Positions 26,790 through 41,700 of a stretch of DNA of 64,000 nucleotides are shown piece by piece. The stretch covers positions 3,720,001 to 3,784,000 of the forward strand of contig JAZGTN010000089.1 of assembly GCA_037783415.1 (NCBI GenBank), in the 5' to 3' direction. A model generated the notes under the pieces. It was given only the letters and a program-made list of their open reading frames with translations, made no database searches and had not been told where the DNA came from. The DNA comes from Leptasterias polaris. Lineage: Eukaryota > Echinodermata > Asteroidea > Forcipulatida > Asteriidae. Position 1 is the first letter of the stretch, and the number at the start of each line of letters is the position of its first letter. Both the position numbers and the translations under genes were made by a program.

Positions 26790-29700
26790 TGTTTTTCATT
26801 AATTTATTTATGTTGTTTTTCATTATGTTTTGTTGCTTTGTCGTTTCTGTTTTGGGTTTTTTTCCCCTCCGTTATTGCATTGTACTGTATTTTCTGTACT
26901 TGTAATAATAATAATAATAATAATTCTATGCAACAAGGGTGTTTTTTCTTTCATCGTTTTCTTGCAACTTCGATAACCAATTGAGCCCAAATTTTCACAG
27001 GCTTGTTATTTTATGCATATGTTGGGATACACCAAGTGAGAATACTGGTCTTTGACAATTACAAAACGTGTATCCTGCCTTTAAGGATCAAGTCTCCTTC
27101 AGTAAGGACCGACCAAGAAGAGATTCAAATCTATATTCTTGGGCTATAAGAATTTAGATCAACCCACTGCCCATGAAACTCCATACCTAAACCACAATAA
27201 CTCAAATATATCTGACCTACTTGTTGATCAATGCCATTCCAATTCATATGATGGCATCACTTTGCTGCCATGCAAATTAAGAATGCATCTGAACCACAGA
27301 CAGTTAACTCTGCACATAACTATGCCACCAATCACACAACAGACATGTGTCCAACTTTGTTTCACACTTTTTATTGTCTTACATTCAACAGGATGTACAG
27401 ATGTAAGACTGACAGATTCCGATAGTAAAGAAAGTCTATCCTACTAGTTCAGTGATTGTTTTGTACTTACAGAGAATGGAACCTCCGGGTTGTTACAGAC
27501 CAGGCATGGGTCGCTCTCTAAGAAGTAACCATCAAACTGGACCATACCGGACAGCATGCTGTAGGGAGCAACACATCAATACATCAGACATATCAAAACA
27601 ATCAGCGCCCAATAGACACTTCCCACGAAATATGTAAATTGCACGTCGCGCGTGCGCGCTAACACTTTGGTTGGCAAAATGATGGAACATCGCGCCTTTT
27701 TTGTATGGCGCTGATGGTGATGTGACGCAGATGCTTGTGTGCGTCTGCTTAGTGCACATCTCTATGGCGTTTGCCAACCAATAGGGTCTGTACGCATTCG
27801 TGAATGTAATTGGCATATTTCATGGGAAGGGTCGATTACTGCTTACTGGAGAATTCTGTACTTACAGCCCAAAGAGTATGGGTCTTTAAGGTGAGGACAG
27901 TATTTTGTGGTAAGCAGAAAAAGAAATTTGGCCTTGTAGACACCCAACAATAATACGCATTGCAGAAAAAAAATAAAATAAAAAATGGGGAAGAATGCAG
28001 CTCCAAAAATCATGAAACATTGCTTGATCAAACATTGCAGTAAAACATTTTTGAGAAAAAACTTGCTGTGATAATAACTGGATTTATAAGGCACCAACTA
28101 CCAAAGGATACAAGGCGCTTTAAAGACCTACTCCAACGAAAACGGCAACAAGTGATCTTTGCTGAAATTCATTTAAAAATGTATTCAATCAATAAGGAAA
28201 TTGAGTTCACATGAGACTAAACAGATTCTAATTGTGAAAAAAACCCAATCATTTTGAATACCCTTCTCCGGTGCTTTTCAGAAAGATTTTTTAGCCCTGT
28301 TACGCATCGCTCATCACTGTTACATCATATGTGGGAGCACCGTTTTGTAAAGCCACTTTGTTGCAGCATTGAGGTATAACAAAGCAAACTCCCACACATG
28401 ACGTCAAAGTGTTATCATTTTGACGCATGCCGTCAACGGCAGGTTGGAGAACAGGAGAGTCTTGAGACCCTCTGTGAAGGGCAAGAATGAAAAGACTTAC
28501 TTGTAGATGGTGGAGTTGGGATGATTTGCAAGACTCTGATTCTGTGCCTTTAACAAGACTGCAGCTTTCTGGACATACTCTTGAGACTGTCAGGAATATC
28601 AAGAAGAGAAAGTTTAAACAAAGTCAATTATCAGAAACAAAAAACGAGTAAATGAATGAGGGTGCTTCAATGTTTAAATTCAACTAATTAAAGTTTTTTT
28701 TATTTTAATTTTTTTTTTACAGTGCAACAACAACATTTATTTCATACTGACTCAGGGTCAGGTAATTAATTGAACAATAAATTGGATTATTGAAACTTAG
28801 TAACAGAGCAGATGAAAATGGAGCCAGCATGGTAGGAAAAAAGTGAAGCAGATAAGAAATGCTTTTATACTTTTGAACAGACAACCACGGGGACAATATC
28901 ACACAACATTACACATCACACATCACAGATATAAATTTAAGACCGACAGTTGAGACCAGACAAAGATGGATTAACATGAGAATTGTAAATTAATAAATTA
29001 ACTTAGTGACAGGGCTGACAGGGCTAAGTTTTAGCCAGGGCTGATTTGTTTTAATCCCTAGTTGTTATTACTGATTGTTTTAATGTACATTGTGTCTTTT
29101 TGAGCTGTGAAAAAATATAAATAATAATAAACCAGCATTAGTAATAATACTGGGTTCTTATATAGGGCTTTATCACACCCCTAGGGGTGTATCAAAGTGC
29201 TCAGTATTTTTTCCTGCAAAGTTTGTGGAGCTACGTTTTTGAAGTATGAGACCTTCTTCTTATAGCACCATGTAATGGTTTTACAAGGTGCTGTGGCGCA
29301 ATATGCTGCCGATCAAACCAGGAACACCGGGGCGAACCCCTTCTCTTTACGATAAGTGCACTTGGTTCTTTTACGTGTATTACACAATACACGGGACCAA
29401 CAGCTTTACGTCCCATCCGAAGAACTCAATAATGGTTAAGTGTCTTGCTTAAGGACACAAGTGTCACGACCCGTACTCGAACCTACACTCTGCTGATCAG
29501 AAACACCAGAGCTTGAGGCCGGTGTTATTATCCGCTCAGCCATGACAAGCCACAATAAAAACATGGACCTGACAATGAAACAAGTTGATAGATGTACGGG
29601 ATTTTACCAAACTAGACCTGAGCTGGGACAGAGTCTCAATGTGTCCGTCAGTGTTGTGTGCAAACAGTCATCTGTTTCAATAATCCATGGGGTACACAAT

Positions 29701-32700
29701 AAGAATACTTGTTATCTAGCATACATTTTTAAGCATTACACACAATGCATTTTGCTTAATGCGCAACAAACACATGGAGTCCCAGCCTTAGGCTACATCA
29801 CTTTGGAATGCAGCTTCCTGGCTGAACCAATGACAGAGTCAAAGCTAAAGAGTCTTAAATGTGACCTTTCACCTTTTCAGCGCAGTAAGGAGCCTTGAGA
29901 GAGAAGTAGCCCAAGAGGTCAACAAACTGTGCAGCTTTACATCCATAGCTAGATAACTCTGGCCATAGTTCCCACATCAGCTCTAGTAGTTGCTCTTGTT
30001 GAGAGAACTGAGAACTCCTGCACAATAAATATAACACAGAGTGGATATTAAAGGGGAGGTATACGTTTGGAGAAGGTCTGTTTCACCATCAAGAGATCCC
30101 ATCCGACATAACACTTCATTAAAAGTAAACTAACAGCACAGAAATGCTCTTTAAAGGTTCTGTATACGTTTGGTAATCACTCTTAAAATCAATGGCAATA
30201 AAAACTGACTTGGTAAGAAGTACAGCAGCTTCTGATAGTATAAAGCATTTTGAGAATCATTCCACTTCGAAATAACGTGGTTATGGAAAAAGATATCAGG
30301 TTTTATGCCCCAAATTTGAATCTGAGAAACACTTTTTGTCAGAATTATTTTCAACAACCTATAACTCTCGATTCATTTTGTGTCATTTTTTGTTAAATGG
30401 TCTACTTTTTTTGTTCAAATAAATTTCATAAATTTTAAAATTTGACTTTCTAATACTGGAAGGTGCCTTATCATAACTAAATTGTGTTCCTTTGTAAAGA
30501 ACCTTGTTCCCATGCAGCAAGAGCTCTGTTTATGTAGACTTAGTAATCATTCCCCATGTCAGTATGAAGTTCATGTGAGTAACTCATTTTGAACTTGTCC
30601 TTTGCTGGTCTAGAAGCTTCAGCAAGTGAATCTCCAAGTGAGTTTCTAAATACTTAATACATTTATTTTGACTAGACACCAAATTTTGGCCGGCACAGCT
30701 GACTACAAATGGAGGCGTTTTGACTCTCCAGCCACTGAGTTCACTCGCATTTGGTGAGAGCGAGCATCCGCTAATGTTGTATTCTGTCATCATTTTACAC
30801 CTATAAGATGGTAGTGGGATGAAGTTAATCTGTATGGTCAATATTCAAGCTGACTTACCTGAAGATATGCAGCAGTAACCCATGTGCCTGCCAGCGCACT
30901 GATGTGTTGTTGGATTCCAGTAGGTGTTGTCTTATGAAGCGAGAGAGTGTATCGCGTCCGGCGAGACGATTCAATTGGTTGATTAGAGACTGACACAGGC
31001 TGTCGTCATGACGATGGCTCTCTTCTGAGGATTCTACAACAGCAGAGGGATTATTAGAGATATTTACTAGGAAAATAGACATGCAAAATTTAGACAAATC
31101 TAAGTACTTAGTACACACATAGGACATCAGCCAAATCACTTTGGAATGTGTGTTGCTTGTGCCTTGTAGCAAACTTTCTCAGACTTGACAATTAAGTGGT
31201 ATCAGTAGGTCCCATCTCTTAGATTGTTCCTTTGTAAAAGACCCCATGTAAGACCACACACAACACACACAAATAAAATAATAAAAATAATAATAATATC
31301 GGCTCTTATATAGCACAATTCCAAAGAATGATCATTGCGCTTCACACATTATTACCCCTGGTCACTGGGCCATTTATTTCAATCCTGAAACCATCTCAGC
31401 TCCCTGGGGAGTATACAGCCTGTGCTGCCAAAGCGCACTAAGCTAAATCAATCACAAGAACCATCTCTTCCCTCACAGGTACCCATTTTACCCCTGGGTG
31501 AAGAGAAGCAATTATAGTGTCTTGCTCAAGGACACAAGTGTCATGACTGGGATTCGAACCCACACCCTGATGACTCAGCCACCAGAACTTAAAATTCCAT
31601 TGCTCTTAACCGCGCCACGCCATAATGTTTACTGTAAACAGACAAAACTAGAAATGAATTAAACATTTTAGCATAGTGGTGTAAACTATTCATACTTTTC
31701 TCTTTGTTTTTGTCCTTGTCTTTCTTGTGCTTGGATGATGAGGATTTTGAGCCACAGAGGGCGCATGTCAACAGCTGGAGTAAGAGTGGTGAGACTCCTT
31801 CATCAAGGAAGAAACTTGCTTGCTGGAGGCTGGATAAAACAGCTGAAGAAATAAAGAACAAGAGGGTAACAATAATTCATTTCATCAAATGTGATATTGG
31901 TGCATTCCCCACGTTGTCCTACATGTTGTAGGAAATAATCTGAGTGGACCTTATCAGAGTCAAGATCTTTAATGATCATATAATTTCATAAAACCATTTT
32001 GATAAGAATTTTACAATAGACTAAATTCAGATATTAATACAAACTAAAGCTGGGTTTATAACTCACGCAATTCGCAAAAGTGAAGTCGATTTTCTTGCGC
32101 TACAGACGGAAAATAGCGCATGGTGAGTGCTTGCATTTTGAAAAAAAAATCCACATTAAATTCACTTTTTCGTGAAGAACCGAGCGTTAATCAGCTAACT
32201 TTTCAAGCCTCAGGTTTTACAACCTTTTTGCCTTGTCTAGACAATTCTTACATTCATCCTTGTGGCAAAACTTCTGCCAGTTCAGCGTACGAGATGCAGC
32301 TATCTCTTGACAAGCTTTCAGATGCTCTATCTGTAAAAATAGCAAACAACAAAACAAATTCCAAATATAAGTTCATTATTTGAGATGGTCATTATAGACG
32401 ATGTGACCTCTGACGTCATTTGAAAATCATAACATGATGCGCGCGCATGTCACCGGGCAAAACCTTTGTGTACTTGACATCCAGCTAGAAAGTACACGCA
32501 ATATTACCATGACTACGCGTCTTTTTGCCCGGCGGAACATGACTTGGACAAAAGACTTGTCAACAGAGGGCGGTTTGAATGTAAACAGAGGTCACATCGT
32601 CTATAGAGTACAAATTAAAATATAACAAAAATAGTTCAACATTAATTGATTTTTGCCATTTAAATAAAAGTCATTGAAGGTAGCAATTCTTTTGATAACT

Positions 32701-35700
32701 TGCACAAAACAAACAAATCTATAATATTATTTAGTCATCCTTTTGTAGTTGTTAATCACATTGTCATGAAATGAAACAATACATCTTTGCCAAAAACATC
32801 ATAGGGAATGTTAGACACAAAAAACAAAATCTTCAAAGTACGTTTTCTTCAAGAGTTCGGTCAGTCTTCAACTTCTAGTCATCATACAAATCTTAAATTC
32901 CATTTGCCAAATCTCGATGAACTTACACTCACTATGTAGCCTCACCATCACTGTCATCACTATAGATAGGTTGCAGTATGACGTAAGTCGGCCATCTTTA
33001 CGGGCAATTTGGAACACACAGTCATGCGTTACGCGTGAGAACGGCGTGCAGCACGCGCACATTTCACAAAACTCATTGCGTGATTGGTTAGTGAATGACG
33101 CGGCTGCGTTAATAATTTGAGCGCTTGACGCGCCTGCAAGCCAAAATGCGATTTGCCCGTAAAGATGGCGTCTACTGGGAACTATCTATGGAGCAATCTT
33201 CTTATCCATCAAGCTACCTCTACTGACTCATTCAAATCTATCTCACAGACTCACCTTTTTGTTACTTGAGGTTTAAGCGATTAGAAACTATTATAGTCTG
33301 CTATTGTGTTATCTAAAGCGCTGTAGTCTAAATGGAATGGCGCTATATAAAAGCCCTGTGTATGTATGTACATGTATGTATGTGGAAACGCCAGTAAAAA
33401 GCAGTACACAAATGGGATTATTGTTTGTATAAATACATGTATTTATTGCTGGTGCTATTTTTAGATTTTAATTACTGTTTTTTGTAAACAGTACATTTGG
33501 GCTTTTAGCCGCTGTATTGCAGTATTTTAATAAACCATAATCTATCATTATTATAAAAAATGTGAGACTAAAGTGAGTTATTCTAACCAGAGTGATGAGG
33601 GTATCATAGGGCACGGTGATTGGAGCACTGCTGCTACCATCCAGCTCAAGACCATTCTGACTGCAGATTGATCTATCATAAGAACAAATATTGATCATTA
33701 CAAATACTGGGTTCATATTGAGGTTCAAAATACTGGGTCATAGTTCATATCAAGGCTCAAAATACTGGGCCTTTCATATCAAGATTAAAAATACAGGGTC
33801 AGAGTTTATATCAAGGTTCAAAATACTGGGTCATAGTACATATCAAGATTTACAATACTGGGTCATAGTTCATATAAAGTTTCAAAATACTGGGTCTTAG
33901 TTCATATCAAGATTTACAATACTGGGTCATAGTTCATATAAAGTTTCAAAATACTGGGTCTTAGTTCATATCAAGGTTAAAAATACTGGGTCAGAGTTTA
34001 TATAAAGTTTCAAAATACTGGGTCTTAGATCATACAAAATGGACATTCACTGACCAATGTTGTATCTTGTTCTTGGAGTATTAAAAACAACATATAACTT
34101 TTCATCCATTTGGCGTAATTTATTGTTCATTACAATTTAATAAATTTTTCTTTTCTGAGATAATCATTCTTTCAAGATTTTGGCAATCATCTTTGGAGAA
34201 ATGTTTTTTTAAACACGTACTTGATGTCTCGCATGTGAGACTCTAATGTGTGGAGATCTCGTAGTTGGCGATACTTGTCCTTTGACCCACAGATGAAGAG
34301 AAGGAGCTTGCGTACTTGTCTTCTGACAAATGGTGTCTGTTGAGTCATCATGTACTGTTGGAACAAACAGAAGAAATTCAACATGGACTCTGCAACAGGT
34401 GAAGCTACTGCTAGCTTTGAGTCTGGAATCAGCTTCAGAAAGATGCTAAGCAGGGAAAAAATGCTTAGGGAGTTTTAGGCATTTTGGCTGGTAACAATTT
34501 TGTGCTAAGCCAAACATTGTATATAAGATAATGCCCAATGTGCGCATCATTGGTGGGTGCAAATGGCCTGAGCGCCAAGCCCAAGGACCATTTTTACACC
34601 ACGAATAGCCCGAACACCGAGGGCGCTATGGGATTTAACCTCCACCTGTGGCGTCATGCTTATATTGTTCCAGCGCTCCATTATTTTGCACGAATGGCGC
34701 GATATTGTTTAAATGTAGCCATCGCGCCATTTGTGCAAAATAATGGAGAGATGGAACAATAGCATGACGTCACAGGTGGATATTAGGTTCTGATAAACAC
34801 AAATCGTATTTTTGTGATTGTCTGATTCAATGGAGGAAAATCAAATAATAATAACACAGCATTTGTAGGGCTCACATTATCTGTTAAACATTCAAAGGCG
34901 CCGGTTTAAATCAAAGAAATTCTCAGAGATGTTCATAGGCCAATCTGAAAAGATGAGTTTTAAGAGACTGTTGGAAGTTGAACATTTCATGTGTGTCTCT
35001 CTAAGATGTTTAGGCAGAGAGTTCCACAAGCGGGGGTCACTCTTAGAAAAGGCCATATCGCCATAAGTGGCAAGGCAAGTGGCAAGGGCAATCTTAGAAA
35101 AGGCCATATCGCCATAAGTGGCAAGGCGGCGAGTCCGGGGAACAAACAGCATGCTGCCCGATGACCTCAGACCTGGTCTGATGTCGGTGCTGAAGCATGC
35201 TCTGTATGTAGGGAGGGGCTGAAACATGAAGTGCTTTGAATGTCAGGAGGTTGATCTTGTAGTGAATTCTGAAACTAATGGGTAGCCAGTGCAGATTGAG
35301 TAGGATGGGTGAGATATGAGGAGACATTTTTGTTCAAATGTTGGTGAAAGGAGAGAAAGTTTGAAAAAAACATATTTAAAAGACCTGTGTATTTAACAAT
35401 GTGAGCTGATCCTGTACAGCAAGTAAACTCTGATAACAAAAACATACTGTGCATTTATTTTTACCTCACACAGATAGTAGAACCAGGCTTGATCAAAAAC
35501 AGGAACACCAACACTAGGTGTCGCATCGCAAATCTTCTTCATCTACAAATGAAATGCAACAGTCAAAAATCATCAGTATCTCATATATACCTGTTACAAA
35601 AATACTGTACAGAGAAAAAGGAAAGCAACAGAAGAATCATTTGTACAATTAATAATAATAATAATAATAATAATAAGCTAGCATTTATAGAGCGCCTTTT

Positions 35701-38700
35701 CCAAAGGTTGCAAAGCACTTGGATATGTCCAACACAGATCAAAAATCAAAATCAAAATCAAAGACATAAGAAGTGAGTCTTCAGCAATTTCTTGAATGAA
35801 TCAAGTGAGTTTGCTTTTCTGCAGCTATCAGGAAGAGAGTTCCACAGAGCCGGGCCCGCATTTGAGAAGGCTGAGTCTTCTGCATTAGTGTTGTGTGAGG
35901 AAGAATGTAGGATGCGTGTTGGTTGATGTTGCTGAAGCCTTTCACAGATGTTTACTGGGCATTTCCTCAATTAGATATTATTATTTGTTAATCAAAAATC
36001 AAACATTGCAGACCAAAGGCTGAATTGTGTTAAAGGCACTGGACACATTTGGTAATTGTCAAGACCAGTATTCTCACTTGGTGTATCCCAACATATGAAT
36101 AAAGTAACAAACCTGTGAAAATTTGGGCTCAATTGGTCATCGAAGTTGCAAGAAAATAATGAAAGAAAAAACACCCTTGTTGCACAAATTTGTGTGCTTT
36201 CAGATGCCTGAAAAAGGCTTCAGGCCTGAAGTCTTTTTCAGAATCAAATATTTTAGTGAGAAATTACCCCTTTCTCAAAAACTACGTTACTTCAGAGGGA
36301 GTTTTTATGCTAATATATATTTTGAGTAATTACCAAACGTGTCCAGTGCCTTAAAAGGTACATCAAAATTCATCACAAGATAACAAAAATTGCAAAAAAT
36401 AGCTACTTCACAAGACTGTAAGAATACATTAGCGATTCCATCTGGATAACAGTTACTAAGTAATCATTTATTTTGAAAGTTACCTGATATGGTAAACGTA
36501 GGACCATCTCAGTAAGAAGTTGTGGATAAGCTTCGAAGACATCACCTGCATGACCCTACAAAAACAAATAGAGAAAACAAAAGTATTCAATCAAAATAAT
36601 CCTTGAAAATAATTGCCAATTTCAGGCAATGTGAAACTAACACTTATAGAGGGAAATTAGAATTAGCTGTTGCAAACTGCTTACCAACCAAAAGGACCTG
36701 TGGTATAAATGCAAAAGTAAGTTAGTGGCCCGACGTTCCGACCCTAGCAGAGTCTTTCTCGAAGGCTAAATGACAACACAACACACATAAACATGTATAC
36801 AAGTGTTGTCATTTAGCCTTCGAGAAAGACTCTGCTAGGGTCGAAACGTCGGGCCACTAACTTATAGAAGGACTACACTCCCTTTGATGTATTGACTGAC
36901 AGGTTTAAGCTGGGGTTTCAAATTAAATTTGAAGTAAAAGGCACACGATAAGAAGCACTGGTTTTGGGATGTAAGCATGAAGTCGTAATGGTGCGGGGTC
37001 TGGATCCAGCTAGGGCATGGGTGCTTAGTGTGTAAAACGCTGGCCTCTAACAACTTTGGCCTTGGTTCGATTCCCGGCCAGGGTCTGCCATTTTGAAGAA
37101 CCAACTTGTTGACTCCACAAAAGTAAACGTTCACAAAGTAAAAGGAAAACAACACAATTTTGAGGGATGTTTTGTGTGGATCATTATATTCTACTTTTAA
37201 AATATATTTCCAACCATTTTCTTTTCATAATAAAATGCCTTTACAGCCTGAAGTACCCAATCCGAAGGCAATGTGTCCCTTTAAGGTAAGCATAATTGTG
37301 TTATAATAAATAACAATATATAGTCTTATATAGCGCACGTATCTACTGATAAGGTACTGAAGGTGTTTGAACAGACAGAAACATTCTAAGACAGGTTTTT
37401 AATTTTTTTTTATTAATGAGACAAAATTTATGTAGGAAGTTGCTGCGGCACATTCCGCAGCCTCTGCCAGACACAACGGGGCAAACCCCTTCTCTTGGCG
37501 ATAAGTGTAACTGGGTTCTTTTACGTGCATTACACAACATAGGAAACCTAGGGCTTTACGTCCCATCCGAAGGACGAAGCAATAATGGTCAAGTGTCTTG
37601 CTTAAGGACACAAGTGTCACGACCGGGACTCGAACCCACACTCTGCTGACCAGAAACACCAGAGCTCGAGTCCGGTGCTCTGAAACCGCTCGACCGCAAC
37701 ACGCCATTTGTGCTTAGCTACTTTCGCACTTCAGCAGCTCTCATGTAATTGGGGTCCAGGTGGCCGTAATGATTACGATGTTTACCTTGACGTATTGTCT
37801 GAGGAAGAATGGTGACATGTCTGGTGGTGAGGATGTAGGATGAGGCTTCAGTAGGTTGCCATTCCCTCCAGATGTATCCTTCAACATAATCAAACACAAA
37901 GGGATTCATCATTATGGGATGATTAGCTACATATATGTGGACATCTCAATAATAGGGATGTGATAGGATGTTGAAAACAAAAACAAACTCTGAGCGCAAA
38001 GCGCGAAAGCTTGCGAGCTCGAAAACTTGCGAGTACAAAGCCCACTAATAACATTTATCTTTGGTTTTAAAAGCCCTACTCTGCAATCTGGGGCGTTATA
38101 CATGGTTTATCTCAATTTCTTTATGAATTTGATCTTAAGTTAAAGAAGAAAAATAATAATAAATGATTATTATTTTTTTTTTGGGGGTGGGGCAAATAAA
38201 AACCAATGAATTTCTTTTTTTGGAGGGCAAAACAAAAAACGGATTTCCGGTTAAAAACCGAGAAATCACATCCCTGCAAAAAAAGGGCTTCAAAAGTCTT
38301 ACCTCAGCAAGAACCAAGATTGGAAAAAGGCTCCAAGAAATTTCATCAAAAGTCTGATTGAATAGAGGAAGCTTCAATTTAGAACCAAGCTCAATGAAGA
38401 ATCCCATTCATATTCAACAAGAAAATAATAATTTAAAAAAATACAACACTTGGGCGTTTAGGCACCAACTTGAACACCTAATAATAATGTAAGTAATAAA
38501 AGTAACACTAACTGGGAATCATTGGTTTTTCTTTTTTCAGTTTTCTTTGTTCAATTTACTTTTTTCAGTATTTATCAGAATTTGCCTGTAAGTACAACAT
38601 TAATATATCGCTAATATTACATATCAATAAAGGGTGTGTACAATGTTGTTAAGATTGGAAATATTAATGTTCACAGATTTGCGAATAACTTACATGGTGT

Positions 38701-41700
38701 AAAGATGGTCATGGTGGAAAACTTCACTTGAAATAGTTTTGCTTGAAATGCCATAGTTTTTAGGAAATGGGTAAAACAATAGTCTTTATCCTGCAGGATA
38801 AATTCCGATGTTTGAAAAGAAGTTAAAACACATAAGGTTTTTTTTTCACTGTTTTGAGTCTCATGACTCCGAAGACTGATTTAGCTTAAACTTCTACAGG
38901 TTTGTTATTTCATGTATGTTAGGTCACATCAAGTGTGGATACAGGTCTTTGGCAATTACCAATGTTGTACACACCCTTTAAATATGGCTTTGCGAATTGG
39001 ACAAAACATTTGATAATGAATTATTTGCATACAAAAAACATCAAAGGCGCTGATTTATGAGAGTCTAGTTCCCTACCTCGTCTACATCTGTTTCCTTCCA
39101 GTGATCCAGCAGAGCCTTCAGGATGAGTAGACAGTAGTCCACAGCCCCACAGCTCAGCAAGGATGACGCAGTGGCATGTGAGATCAGGGTTGACGACTAG
39201 ACGGGACAGAGGAGTAGGCAAATTAACAAAAATATATTTAATAAAAACACTCAGACTCACAAGAAGAATACAGACAGTACATTTATTTTATCAAAATAAA
39301 CAAATAAGAGTACTGTGAATGAGTAATAACAAAAAACATATCACAAACCTCTGCCGAGTCATCAAAATACCGGCATGTCTGGTCATCCCAGTTTTATTGA
39401 CCCTACAAGCCTTGTGTGTATTTCTAAATTTTGGGGAACCCTACTTACATAGCTTTATCCCTTTCAGCCCCAAGGGCGACTTTAGTCAACTGTGCACTAT
39501 ACCCTGCTTGAGCCCTATTGGCGACTAAAGTCGACCAAGACAACACACAAAAAAGCACTCAAGCCTGAGCACAAAGGACATTTGTTAAAAAGCTGCAGTT
39601 TTGTCCATGTTCACCCTCCATACCCAAGCTTACCATCATTGGAAAGAGAAAGATCGGATCTTTCCAATGACGGTGAAATAAAATAGGGTTGTTATTTTGC
39701 AATCACTGCAAATTGGAGTGGAAAGATCGGAAATGCCAAACACTTACAGAGCGCCTTATGGTTGTACAGAACACACTGGGGGAACAAAGACCAAGAACTT
39801 GGACTTGTGTAGGCTAATTTCAATGATTTGTTAATTATATGAAAGGAAACTCAATAAGTAAGACAATTTGTATTACTTATTATGCCCTAAAATGAAATCT
39901 TCAAGGTAATAATAGAGTTTGTAAAATCAAACTTTGAAAACAAGCTTCCTGTTGTGTGAGAATGTGTGCGTCATGCTTGAGAGGTCAAACAATGTGGGCA
40001 CCAACGGTTGTTTATGTCAAAAACACTCGGGGCTGAAAGGGTTAACGTGCAAAGGAAACAAAGTCATGCAATTTAATGGGTCCAAACGTTGTATTACTTG
40101 TAGAGAAGTACTTCATCACCAAGAAATAATAGATTGCCAAGGCCAATTCTTCAAGAATTAATACCCAATGACCTTTGGGAAGACAGAATATACTTGCAAG
40201 GTGTCCTGAATGGAATGAAATACTACTTTTCATACTTACTTCACTAGCTGCTTTAGTTCCAGACTTTGTGCGTGACATGAAGACACTGAGTAGACGCATT
40301 ATAATCAGCTGCACCTCATGGAAAGCGGAGCGTTCAGCTACATCGCCAAAATCATTCCGCTTCATGTTGAGCTCAGCTAGCATGGTGGTCAGCAGACTGT
40401 CTAGGGACGTGTGATCTTTTTCATCCTCGATGTCCAGGTCACTACTCAGCATTAGAATTACCTGTCAAATAATATCATTTCTCTTATTTTACTTTTTCAA
40501 CAGTTTCAAAAATTCTTTCCACAAAATTGGAAAGAGTAATAATCAAAAGGGAGACTAATTGGGTACATATAATAATAATAATAATAATTAATAATAATAA
40601 TAATTTGGGAGGCTAATCATCCTTACTAGCAGCTAAGAGCTGAATTGCGAATGACGCGGCTACAACGTGTTCGAGAAGCAGGCATGCAAGGGCGCCTTTG
40701 GCAGCCAGCCACATCAACCCATTATGACCACGGAGCACAGCCAGAGATCGAAAGTGTTTGATTTTTTCCCGAGGGAGGAAAACCGGATGGTCTGGAGAAA
40801 AACCCTTGTGGCACAGCAGAGAACCAACGCACAACTCTACTCACATATGGCCCTGGCCGGGTATCGAACCAGGGTCACCTTGGTGAGAGGCGAGCGCTTT
40901 ACGCACAAGCCAACCATGCCCCCATTAATTTAAATTAATTTGGGGTGATCAAAAGAAATATTGACTGGAGCATGGTTTGAACTGGCAACCTCTTGATTTA
41001 AAAGCCGGTGCTCTACCAACTGAGCAGTAAGAAAACAAGCCAAAAAACATTTTTTAACTGCTTCTTGATTTCCCATTTTGAAATTATATAGTTACAACAG
41101 ACTGTGCAAGTTGAATATTGGGACCTGTTAAAATGTGCAAGTTTGTTTCCTTCACTCATAACAGCAATGTGTGAGGGACTAAAGTGGTTCAAAAAAATTT
41201 TCGAAAAAGACAAACTGCAGGCTAACATGGTGCAGGACATAAACTATCAAATAGAGGGATAAGTCAATAAAAGGCTGTGGCGTGTCGTGGCCGAGCGGAT
41301 AAGAGCACCAGCCTCAAGCTCTGATGTTTCTGTTCAGCAGAGTGTGGGTTCGAATCCTGTGTGTTGTGTAATGCACGTTAAAGAACCCAGTACACTTATC
41401 GTAAAGAGAAGGGGTTCGCCCCGGTGTTCCTGGTTTGATCGGCTGCATATTGCGCCACAGCACCTTGTAAACCATTGCATGGTGCTATGTAAAGGAATAG
41501 GTCTCATACTTCAAAAATGTAGCTCCACATACCTTGCAGGAAAATATTGACTGTTGAAGCACCTTGAGCATCAGTGAGTGACGGATATGAGCGCTACATA
41601 AGAAGCCACTATTATTATTATTATTAAAAAACACCCACCTGCATGAATGGAATAGCTCGAACCCCACCCACATCTCTGAGTTCCGGCAGATACTGTAGTA

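Noticed and set aside
27139..27447. 102-codon plus-strand open frame
   Set aside because: No family match, compositionally like surrounding intron.
29542..29898. 118-codon plus-strand open frame
   Set aside because: Starts inside a SINE head and ends antisense to exon e33; no family resemblance.
32394..32605. CpG-rich promoter or alternative UBR4 start
   Set aside because: The GC-rich part lies within a MITE with clear inverted ends; no initiation context seen.
41279..41360. tRNA-Leu gene
   Set aside because: It is the head of a SINE present in many copies with a body and ATT tail attached; stems are imperfect.
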